Shown: positions 57,872 to 64,000 of the stretch, piece by piece
How the letters are laid out: every line of letters starts with the position of its first letter
Numbering within the stretch: the stretch's first letter is position 1
DNA from: Lachnospiraceae bacterium
Lineage (GTDB): Bacteria > Bacillota > Clostridia > Lachnospirales > Lachnospiraceae
Length of the DNA: 64,000 nucleotides
Assembly: GCA_017469935.1 (NCBI GenBank)
Contig: JAFUFL010000004.1
Coordinates: 1 to 64,000 of the forward strand
Reading direction: 5' to 3'
Program-made: the position numbers and the translations under genes
Notes under the pieces: generated by a model
The model's database searches: none
Told to the model about the DNA's origin: nothing
The model's input: only the letters and a program-made list of their open reading frames with translations

Positions 57872-58789
57872 TTATTCCTTCGGTCTGCCTTCCAGTGCAT
57901 GAATCGTGTTGACAACGAATTCATGTGTCGGCACACTGACGCCGACTTTCGCTGCAGCTCTCACCACAGAGCCGCTGATGGTGTCGACTTCCGTTCTTCT
58001 TCCCGCGCGAATGTCCGCGCAGATGGAAGTCACGCCCTCCGGAGATCCGACGGAGGTCTTGCGGACCTTCTCGGTGATCTCTTCCTCGTCCGCCTTCAGT
58101 CCCATGGCGTGTGCGACTTCGACCGCCTCATGGATCAGCGCTGTCGTCATCTTCCAGGCGTACTCGTTGCCGGCGATATAGCCGATATTGCACTGCAGGA
58201 CGCCGGTTACGGCACTGAGCGATACGTTAGTAAACAGCTTGTCCCAGATCAGCTGCTGGATCACGGAGTGGATGCGGACGTTGAAGCCGCATGCGTCGAA
58301 GGACTCCTTGAGCTTGGGCAGGAAATTGTTCTTGTCCTCAACCAGCATACCAACGTTGGTGTTGCCTTCTCCGCCGTGACGGATGTAGCCCATTCCCAGC
58401 ACCGCGCCGTTGTCCTCGGTAGTTCCGATGATGATGTGGTCCTGGTCCACAAACTCTCCGAGGATATCCTCGTGTCCGGAGCCGTTCTGAAGTGTCAGGA
58501 CATAAGTGTCGGGACCGATGAGAGCCTTGTTGCCGGCCAGGGCAGCTTTAGAAAACAGCGCCTTCACGAACAGGATGATCAGATCCACCGGCTCGATCCC
58601 CTCTGTCGAAGTGACCGCCTTGGGATGATACAGATTATCTGTTCCGTATTCCTGCAGTTTGAGTCCGTTTTCGTTAACAGCCGCGACTACATTCGGATTT
58701 GTATCTACCAGGTAAACATCGTTGTGTAAGGAAAGATGTCCTCCGTAAATGGAGCCCATGGCTCCGGCGCCGATAACTGCTATTCTCAT
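57872..58789 (-). CDS. Ketopantoate reductase (PanE/ApbA) family oxidoreductase
   Basis: A 305-residue NAD(P)-dependent dehydrogenase. The Rossmann motif is AVIGAGAMGSIYGGHL, followed by VKALFSKAAL and the C-terminal catalytic part (LIWDKLFTNVSLSAVTGVLQCN, with the Lys/Asn/Ser residues of PanE-type enzymes). The family includes 2-dehydropantoate 2-reductase, but no pantothenate genes are near. In this cluster it more plausibly reduces or oxidises a 2-oxo or hydroxy sugar acid. AAGGAG precedes the ATG. It is 81 bp downstream of the cyclase gene and 80 bp ahead of the binding-protein gene. Confidence 0.85.
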   Translation of the reverse strand: MRIAVIGAGAMGSIYGGHLSLHNDVYLVDTNPNVVAAVNENGLKLQEYGTDNLYHPKAVTSTEGIEPVDLIILFVKALFSKAALAGNKALIGPDTYVLTLQNGSGHEDILGEFVDQDHIIIGTTEDNGAVLGMGYIRHGGEGNTNVGMLVEDKNNFLPKLKESFDACGFNVRIHSVIQQLIWDKLFTNVSLSAVTGVLQCNIGYIAGNEYAWKMTTALIHEAVEVAHAMGLKADEEEITEKVRKTSVGSPEGVTSICADIRAGRRTEVDTISGSVVRAAAKVGVSVPTHEFVVNTIHALEGRPKE

Positions 58790-58870
58790 ATTGTGAAAAC
58801 TCCTTTATTGTGTAATCCCCTTATTTACGAATATCCGTTTTTCTTAAGATCCCCTGTTTTTCGAAAAACC

Positions 58871-59563
58871 TTATTCCGAGAACTCCTTGATTCCCTCGAT
58901 CGCGTAAGCGTGTACCGGGCTGGAATCCAGACCGACGATCGGGAGCGGTGAGAAGGACATGAAGAAGACGTCCTTTTCAAGGTACTCGAGGTTCTTGAGA
59001 ACTTCGATGAAAATGATGTTCTCAGCCAGAAGGATGTCATGGAAAGGCTTGACATCTTCGTTGCAGTTCTCGATGGAGACGCCGTCGCCGAATCCTACTG
59101 CCTTGACCTTGTGATCGCGGAACCACTCTGCGGACTCTGCGTTGATAAGGAGTCTCTTATCGACTTCTGTGTTGGTCGCCTTTGTGAAGGGCTCAAGCTT
59201 ATAGGAGGAATCGATGATGACAATATCGCCTTCCTTTACCTTGTAAGCTACTCTGTCCAGATCGGCCTTTGTGATGTGTGTGTAAGGTGCCACGGTGTCC
59301 TTGAAATCCACATAGACGCCGCGCCCTACGAATGTTGTCAGCGGAAGCGCTGTGACATCCGGCCAATTGTCATCGTGGTGATAAGGGCACTCCGCGTGTG
59401 TTCCCAGATGGCTCATGATGTCGAAATTGGTGTGGAAATCCGGGATCGGGCCGCCTGTGTTGAAGCGGTACAGTTTGCACCTTCTGGTCTCTGTCGCCGG
59501 ATCGACGAGCTTGGAGAGGTCGACCATTCTCATTCCATTCCCCATATCATATACAACTTGCAT
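58871..59563 (-). CDS. Cyclase-family (kynurenine formamidase-like) hydrolase
   Basis: A 230-residue member of the putative cyclase family (COG1878). The signature HLGTHAECPYHHDDNWPD contains the His/Asp-or-Glu metal ligands of this family, usually HxGTHxDxPxH; here Glu replaces Asp. Start at 59563 has GGAGG upstream; upstream Met codons lie in the intergenic sequence. Family enzymes cleave N-formylkynurenine, isatin or cyclic esters. In this context lactone or amide opening of a sugar derivative is a guess. Between YhcH and PanE-like genes. Confidence 0.82.
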   Translation of the reverse strand: MQVVYDMGNGMRMVDLSKLVDPATETRRCKLYRFNTGGPIPDFHTNFDIMSHLGTHAECPYHHDDNWPDVTALPLTTFVGRGVYVDFKDTVAPYTHITKADLDRVAYKVKEGDIVIIDSSYKLEPFTKATNTEVDKRLLINAESAEWFRDHKVKAVGFGDGVSIENCNEDVKPFHDILLAENIIFIEVLKNLEYLEKDVFFMSFSPLPIVGLDSSPVHAYAIEGIKEFSE

Positions 59564-59635
59564 TTTTCTCCTCCTTACATAGTGAGATTTGTTACTGATA
59601 CCCCTTGCTGACGGCAAAAGCGATCTGTTTCCTCC

Positions 59636-60088
59636 TCAGATCTTTACTTTCACCACAACTTTCTTGACCGGTGCCGGTGCTCCTGCCGCGCAACGCGGCT
59701 TATGAGCGTCTTCGGGAGCTACGACAATGAGATCGCCTTCCTTAAGCAGTACCTGCCCGTACAGCTCGGGATCCTCATAAAAGACGACGTCATTCTCTTC
59801 GATCCTGTCGATCTCCTTAAGTCCGTCACGCCTGCATACGCCGAACATCTCATCTCCCGTCACCATGAACTGGATATCGAAATACTTATCGTGCGTCTCG
59901 AATCTCCGTTCCTCCCAGGGAGAAGTCGTGTATTCCTGTACGCCGGCAATGACGTCATCCCCCATCAGAGGATAGGAGCCTTCCGGAAGATCCTTGATAT
60001 TGGTCTGCGCCAGCCACTTGTAGGCAACAGTGAATTTTTCTTCCAGATAATTGTACTTTTCAGCAATACTTACATGACTGGAAAACAT
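59636..60088 (-). CDS. YhcH/YjgK/YiaL-family sugar-metabolism protein
   Basis: A 150-residue single-domain protein of the YhcH/EbgC family. Motifs are WLAQTNIKDLPEGSYPLMGD, EERRFETHDKYFDIQFMVTGDE and VVAPEDAHKPRCA, with conserved Glu, His and metal-site residues in a jelly-roll fold. Family members act with sialic acid or sugar-acid pathways, possibly as anomerases. The start at 60088 has GGAAGGG; upstream Met codons overlap the promoter region. It is the first gene of the block running down to the amidohydrolase. Confidence 0.88.
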   Translation of the reverse strand: MFSSHVSIAEKYNYLEEKFTVAYKWLAQTNIKDLPEGSYPLMGDDVIAGVQEYTTSPWEERRFETHDKYFDIQFMVTGDEMFGVCRRDGLKEIDRIEENDVVFYEDPELYGQVLLKEGDLIVVAPEDAHKPRCAAGAPAPVKKVVVKVKI

Positions 60089-60138
60089 AGTTCCCTTCCT
60101 TTCTGAGCAAAATCCCTTCACCGGAACATCTCAGTAAA

Positions 60139-60213
60139 ATTATACAATGCGCTTCGCATAATTGAAAGGAAAATCTAAAAAATAGCTAAACTAACAAAAA
60201 CTATTTTTAAACC
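60139..60213 (-). promoter_or_regulatory. Promoter and candidate operator of the sugar-acid block
   Basis: A perfect TATAAT (60139-60144, minus) has the palindrome ATGCG-CTT-CGCAT (60147-60159) inside its -10/-35 spacer and TTTCAA 17 bases upstream. Further upstream TAAAAAATAG and CTATTTTTA form an inverted repeat (about 60177-60211). The 316-bp gap 60089-60404 also holds the uxaC terminator and a repeat fragment. Confidence 0.5.
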
Positions 60214-60264
60214 ATTATCCAATATTGCTAAATTATATATTCCGTTTTGTTTATACTTTCGTGC

Positions 60265-60297
60265 AAAAAAAAGACCGCCGCATTTCTGCGACGGTCT
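60265..60297 (-). terminator. Terminator of the uxaC operon
   Basis: AGACCG-GCA pairs with TGC-CGGTCT (60272-60297); on the minus strand eight T follow (60265-60272). Confidence 0.85.
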
Positions 60298-60309
60298 CTG
60301 TATTAATGT

Positions 60310-60402
60310 TCAGTCAAGGCCCGTATATTCGGTCAAGGCCCGCACAGCGGGCTGCCTTCTTCAGGGCTTGCGGGGCGAACCGCTGCCCGATCCGGCCGAT
60401 CC
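60310..60402. repeat. Degenerate repeat fragments beyond uxaC
   Basis: GTCAAGGCCCG occurs twice, followed by GGCTTGCGGGGCGAACCGCTGCCCG, related to the first hairpin of the three-hairpin element (GGCTCGC-GCGAGCC). Confidence 0.4.
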
Positions 60403-60404
60403 GA

Positions 60405-61838
60405 TCAAAGTCCGAAATACCTGGCTGCGTTCTTATAGGAGATACCCTCGACGATCTTCTTGAGGGAAGCCTCGTTGTTGGGATACTCGCCGTTCTCTAC
60501 CCAGTTGCCGATCAGGTTGCACATGATGCGGCGGAAGTAGTCATGTCTTGCATAGGACAGGAAGGATCTGGAGTCGGTCAGCATTCCTACGAAGTTGCCC
60601 AGAAGGCCGAGGTTTGCGAGGGACTTCATCTGATCTTCCATACCGCTCTTGGTGTCATTGAACCACCATGCGCTGCCGTGTTGGATCTTTCCGGGAACCT
60701 CATCGGACTGGAAGCAGCCAAGCATGGTGCCGATCTGCTCGTTGTCAGCGGGGTTGAGGGAGTAGATGATGGTCTTGGGGCACTCGTTCGTCATATCCAG
60801 TGCGGACAGCATGCGGGCGATATCCTCGCCGCAGGTGTTCTGCGCGATCATATCCACGCCGGTATCGGGACCCATCTTGCGGAAGATTCTCTCGTTGGCG
60901 TTGCGGTAGCAGCTGTAGTGAATCTGCATGGCAATGTTCAGGCGGTGATAGCCTTTGGCCAGAGCCATCAGGACTGCGGTCTGATACTTCTCCGCCTCTT
61001 CGACGGTGATGCTCTCGCCGGCCATGACTTTCTTGTAGACTGCGTCCACCTCTTCCATCGGAGCGGGACGGAAAGGAATGTAATCCAGACCGTGGTCAGA
61101 TGCGCGGCAGCCCAGCTTTGCGAAGAACTCAAGACGCTCGATCAGGGCGTCGATGACTTCCTGTGCGGACTCCAGCTTGTCCTTGCCGACGGATGCGGCG
61201 AGCTTGCCGATATACTCAGCGAAGCCTTCCTTGTTGATGTTGATGGCCTTGTCGGGACGGTAGGAAGGGCAGACCTTTACTTCGATGGAAGGATCTGCGG
61301 CAATCTTCTCGTGCCACTCCAGGGAGTCGATCGGGTCGTCTGTCGTGCCGATGAAAGCTACGTTGGACTGCTTGATCAGGCCGCGAACCGACATATTAGG
61401 ATCGTTCTGCAGCATATCGCTGGTCTTGTCCCAGATCTCCTTGGCGTTTTCGACCGTCAGGGGCTCTGTGATGCCAAAATATTTATGCAGCTCAGCGTTG
61501 GACCAGTGATACATGGGGTTGCCGATGGCCATCTCCAGAGCCTCAGCGAACTTTACGAATCTCTCGAAGTCCGGCTTGTGGCCTGTGATATACTCTTCCG
61601 GTGTTCCGTTGGAGCGCATGACGCGCCATTTGTAGTGGTCACCGAAATAGGTGCCGTCCGGGTTTTCACCGCCAAGCCATACTTCCGCGATGTTGTTGAA
61701 GCGGCGGTCCTCATAGATCTCTTTGGGAGAGATGTGGCAGTGATAGTCCACAAGGGGCATCGGATCCGAGTAGTCGTGGAACAGGTGCTTCGCTGTCTCT
61801 GTCTCCAGCAGGAAATCTTTGTCCATAAATGCTTTCAT
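60405..61838 (-). CDS. uxaC: Glucuronate (uronate) isomerase
   Basis: A 477-residue enzyme of the UxaC family, which converts D-glucuronate to D-fructuronate and D-galacturonate to D-tagaturonate. The N-terminal metal motif is LVDYHCHISPKEI, and the body is a TIM barrel with WLGGENPDGTYFGDHYKWR, YGIDYIPFRPAP-like and TIIYSLNPADNEQIG segments. Length is close to the usual 465-470. AAGGAG precedes the ATG by about ten bases. It lies downstream of kdgK and an epimerase in one minus-strand unit. The fructuronate/tagaturonate reductase, dehydratase (UxuA/UxaA) and KDPG aldolase are not in the window. Confidence 0.93.
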   Translation of the reverse strand: MKAFMDKDFLLETETAKHLFHDYSDPMPLVDYHCHISPKEIYEDRRFNNIAEVWLGGENPDGTYFGDHYKWRVMRSNGTPEEYITGHKPDFERFVKFAEALEMAIGNPMYHWSNAELHKYFGITEPLTVENAKEIWDKTSDMLQNDPNMSVRGLIKQSNVAFIGTTDDPIDSLEWHEKIAADPSIEVKVCPSYRPDKAININKEGFAEYIGKLAASVGKDKLESAQEVIDALIERLEFFAKLGCRASDHGLDYIPFRPAPMEEVDAVYKKVMAGESITVEEAEKYQTAVLMALAKGYHRLNIAMQIHYSCYRNANERIFRKMGPDTGVDMIAQNTCGEDIARMLSALDMTNECPKTIIYSLNPADNEQIGTMLGCFQSDEVPGKIQHGSAWWFNDTKSGMEDQMKSLANLGLLGNFVGMLTDSRSFLSYARHDYFRRIMCNLIGNWVENGEYPNNEASLKKIVEGISYKNAARYFGL

Positions 61839-61940
61839 GGTCTTTTTTCTCCTTTTCTTGTTGTGATGCCAATCGCCTCGGCTGCGTCCGGGCCGGGCCG
61901 TCTCAGCTGCGCGGGCTGCCCGGTTCCTTCCGCACTGCGC

Positions 61941-63026
61941 TCAGCGCTTGATATCATAGTTCATGTTCATGAGGTTGATGATGCTGTCCACATCATCTGT
62001 GATATTTCCATCGCCGTGGATCGTGTGCTTGATGACGCTCGATGCCACCGCGAAGTTCACCATATCCATAGGTTTGAAGTTATGCATGTACGCATAGATC
62101 AGGCCGCTGGCGAAGGCGTCGCCGCCGCCGACTCTGTCCAGAATGTTGAACGTGAACATGCGGCTCTCGAAGGTGTGTCCCTTGAACCACATGTAGGCCA
62201 TCAGGCTGTTCTCACTACCGGAATGTGCATAGCGGACATGCCTTGCGATGCAGCGGATGTTGGGATATTTTTCCACGAAGGCCTGGAAGACCTCGTCCTG
62301 CTGCTCGTAGGAAGGCTGCAGCGGGATCCCGTCCTTGTAATCTCCCTTGGAAGGGTCCTCGTCATCTCTGTAGAGATGATAGGGCTCGATGCCGAAGAGC
62401 ACATCCACGTAGGGCAGGCACTTTGTGCAGAAATCGCGCGCCTCATCCCAGGTCCACAGAAGGCTTCGGAAGTTGCCGTCGAAGCTGACCGTCAGGCCCA
62501 TCTCCTTGGCGGTCTGCATCAGTCGGAGCATGAAATCCGCGCAGCTCTCGCTCAGGGCCGGCGTGATGCCGCTCAGGTGCAGCCAGTCAAATCCCTCCAG
62601 CAGCTCCTTCGGATCGATCCCGGAGAAGTCAAATTCCGTGATCGCGCTGTGCTTGCGGTCATACGTGACCTTACTGGGGCGGATTCCGTAACCGGTCTCC
62701 AGATAGTAGGTTCCCAGCCTGTGGGTCGGGGTCTCTTTTTTGGAGGAGAGGATTACAGGCGTGCAGTGCACGTCGTTGCTTCGCAGCATGCGCACCGCGC
62801 TCTTTCCCAGTGAATTGTTCGGTACCACGGTAAAGAAAGTACTGTCCACGCCAAGGTTTGCAAGGGCAAGCGCGATGTTGGCCTCACTTCCGCCGTAGCT
62901 TGCCTCGAAGCTGTTCGCCACCCGGATCTTGCCGTAGTTGGGCGGTGTAAGGCGGAGCATGATCTCGCCGAAAGTTATAAATTTCTGTCCGCCGACCTCA
63001 CTTAAAAGCGGATTTTTGTGAATCAT
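61941..63026 (-). CDS. kdgK: 2-keto-3-deoxygluconate kinase (PfkB family)
   Basis: A 361-residue PfkB-family kinase. GEIMLRLTP at the start, GGSEANIALALANLG for substrate binding, and DRVGGGDAFASGLIYAYM for the anion hole and catalytic Asp are intact. It phosphorylates 2-keto-3-deoxygluconate to KDPG in hexuronate use. The length exceeds the usual 310-340 through internal loops. AAAGGAGG precedes the ATG. In the operon it lies between the epimerase and uxaC, the typical setting of hexuronate catabolism, which supports the kdgK call over other PfkB kinases. Confidence 0.87.
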   Translation of the reverse strand: MIHKNPLLSEVGGQKFITFGEIMLRLTPPNYGKIRVANSFEASYGGSEANIALALANLGVDSTFFTVVPNNSLGKSAVRMLRSNDVHCTPVILSSKKETPTHRLGTYYLETGYGIRPSKVTYDRKHSAITEFDFSGIDPKELLEGFDWLHLSGITPALSESCADFMLRLMQTAKEMGLTVSFDGNFRSLLWTWDEARDFCTKCLPYVDVLFGIEPYHLYRDDEDPSKGDYKDGIPLQPSYEQQDEVFQAFVEKYPNIRCIARHVRYAHSGSENSLMAYMWFKGHTFESRMFTFNILDRVGGGDAFASGLIYAYMHNFKPMDMVNFAVASSVIKHTIHGDGNITDDVDSIINLMNMNYDIKR

Positions 63027-63083
63027 AGTTCTCCTCCTTTGTGCTATGTTCTTTGTCCCTGCCGCAGAGCGGGCCCTGCGCCG

Positions 63084-63938
63084 TTAAAGGCTGTCGTAGA
63101 GCTCCTGCAGGAATTTTCTGGAACTCACCGCGTTCTCGTCGGTGGTGTTTTCCAGCGTTGTGTGGATATACGGCTTCCTCGCCTTTATGAACCGGAGGAT
63201 CTCCGTGTAATCCATTACGCCTGTTCCCGCCGCTATGCTCTTAAGGTCGTCCCCGTTAAGGACACAGTCCTTTAAATGCACTACCGCAATGTGGTCGCAC
63301 AGCTTCTCCATGGCCTCTCCGATCACCTTGTCGCGATCGTCCAGGTTTCCGGGATACAGGATGTTTACCGGGTCGAAGATGATCCGCAGGTTGGGGCTCG
63401 GAATGGCTTCCAGGACTTTGAGAGCCCTGTCGGTACTGTACACGATGTGCTTCCAGACCGGTTCGATGGCCATGGTCACGCCGCATTTCTCGGCTCTCTC
63501 GACGACAGGTTCCAGGCCTCTGATGAAGGAATCGAGCGCCTCCTCGGAGTGCGTATTGGCGTCCATCTTGTACTGCGCGTTGGGCGCGCCGGTCTCGGTC
63601 CCCACAACGCCCGCTCCCAGAAGGGACGCAACACGAAGGTGTCCGTAATATCTGCTCTGGATCTCCTTAAGTTTTTCCGGATCCGGATGGGCGAGGTTCA
63701 GATAGCACCCGAGGACCGCCACATCCAGGCCCTGGCCGTCAAATACCCTCTTTGTATATTTTGCCAGTCCTTCCGTCAGTGCGCAATCATCAAAGGTGTA
63801 ACCTTTTATCACTTTCGAATAGGCGAGATGGACACAGGTAAACCCTTCCTCTCTCGCGGTCTGCGCCCTCTTTTCCATCGTCTGGAATTCGGGGCCGAGA
63901 CCTGTGTGGATATCATGCAGGCGAATTCCCAGCTGCAT
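63084..63938 (-). CDS. Sugar-phosphate isomerase/epimerase (AP-endonuclease-2 fold)
   Basis: A 284-residue TIM-barrel protein of the xylose-isomerase-like epimerase family. Metal-ligand motifs are AIEPVWKH, IIFDPVNIL, VVHLKDC and a Glu in TTLENTTDE. Members include IolE, IolI, hydroxypyruvate isomerases and many sugar epimerases. AGGAGGT precedes the ATG. The neighbour kdgK and uxaC suggest a role in feeding a non-standard uronic acid or its epimer into the pathway, which is inference. It is two bases past the stop of the previous gene. Confidence 0.82.
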   Translation of the reverse strand: MQLGIRLHDIHTGLGPEFQTMEKRAQTAREEGFTCVHLAYSKVIKGYTFDDCALTEGLAKYTKRVFDGQGLDVAVLGCYLNLAHPDPEKLKEIQSRYYGHLRVASLLGAGVVGTETGAPNAQYKMDANTHSEEALDSFIRGLEPVVERAEKCGVTMAIEPVWKHIVYSTDRALKVLEAIPSPNLRIIFDPVNILYPGNLDDRDKVIGEAMEKLCDHIAVVHLKDCVLNGDDLKSIAAGTGVMDYTEILRFIKARKPYIHTTLENTTDENAVSSRKFLQELYDSL

Positions 63939-63941
63939 ACT

Positions 63942-64000
63942 TTACCTCCTGTCTTTTTCGTATTCTTCCGACATTCTCCGGATCTGTCTGATCACGGGGA
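63942..64000 (-). CDS. C-terminal end of an upstream gene (truncated by the window)
   Basis: The minus-strand frame ends with residues PVIRQIRRMSEEYEKDRR and a TAA at 63942-63944, three bases before the next ATG, so it is probably the previous gene in the operon. Too short to identify. Confidence 0.45.
   Translation of the reverse strand, partial: PVIRQIRRMSEEYEKDRR

Noticed and set aside
57872..58789. Pantothenate pathway gene panE
   Set aside because: Family match is good but there is no panB, panC or panD nearby and the context is sugar-acid catabolism, so the specific name was not given.
60225..62813. 862-residue plus-strand open frame across uxaC and kdgK
   Set aside because: Shadow of two well-recognised minus-strand enzymes; no ribosome site and starts within a terminator region.

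Overview
The window looks like chromosomal DNA of an anaerobic Firmicute, most likely a Lachnospiraceae-type gut Clostridium. The basis is the gene set: a flavodiiron protein, a two-gene SUF system, CUT2 sugar ABC transporters, YesM/YesN-type sensing, DUF3048, DUF4418 and BspA/clostripain surface lipoproteins, strong GGAGG ribosome sites and coding G+C that appears above 50 %. No rRNA, tRNA, CRISPR array, complete insertion sequence or prophage was seen.

Layout. 0-5 kb: a 26-residue membrane peptide, a beta-helix lipoprotein, a Nudix hydrolase and a HAD phosphatase, separated by repeat-rich intergenic DNA. 4.7-11.6 kb (minus strand): a large MscS-type channel, a siroheme/tetrapyrrole block (precorrin-2 dehydrogenase, hemC, cobA-hemD fusion) and bioY. 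11.7-15 kb (plus): an ABC exporter with an altered Walker B motif, then two tandem hypB genes. 15-25 kb: an unknown membrane protein, a patatin-like hydrolase, a ComEC-like lipoprotein hydrolase, a PsiE-like membrane protein, a ClC channel, a flavodiiron protein, a DUF4097 protein and a DUF3048 protein. 25.4-35.5 kb (minus): an mglBAC-like sugar transporter followed by a small membrane protein, AraC-type regulator, YesM-type kinase and two further sugar-binding proteins, forming one transport-and-sensing block. 35.6-49.5 kb (minus): DUF4418, an OmpR-type two-component system, a minimal sufC-sufB/D pair, a 1522-residue clostripain/leucine-rich-repeat lipoprotein, a SpoIIE-type phosphatase, a lipoprotein and a cation/proton antiporter. 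49.5-52 kb: a small accessory island with a coiled-coil ORF, an apparently frameshifted nuclease-like gene, a cupin and repeated short words. 52-64 kb (minus): a sugar-acid catabolic block with a CUT2 transporter (two permeases), amidohydrolase, PanE-like reductase, cyclase-family hydrolase, YhcH, UxaC, KdgK and an AP-endonuclease-fold epimerase.

The least explained material is intergenic. Three families of structured repeats recur: a three-hairpin element with a compensatory base-pair change between its two full copies (2.4 and 19.8 kb), a 206/207-bp terminal-inverted-repeat element in two diverged copies (3.2 and 17.8 kb), and a TTCAGCACC palindromic family (3.65 kb plus fragments). The 49.8-51.9 kb island also carries six copies of TATRRTCCAAC in both orientations. 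All functional assignments are from reading the sequence; no searches were run.
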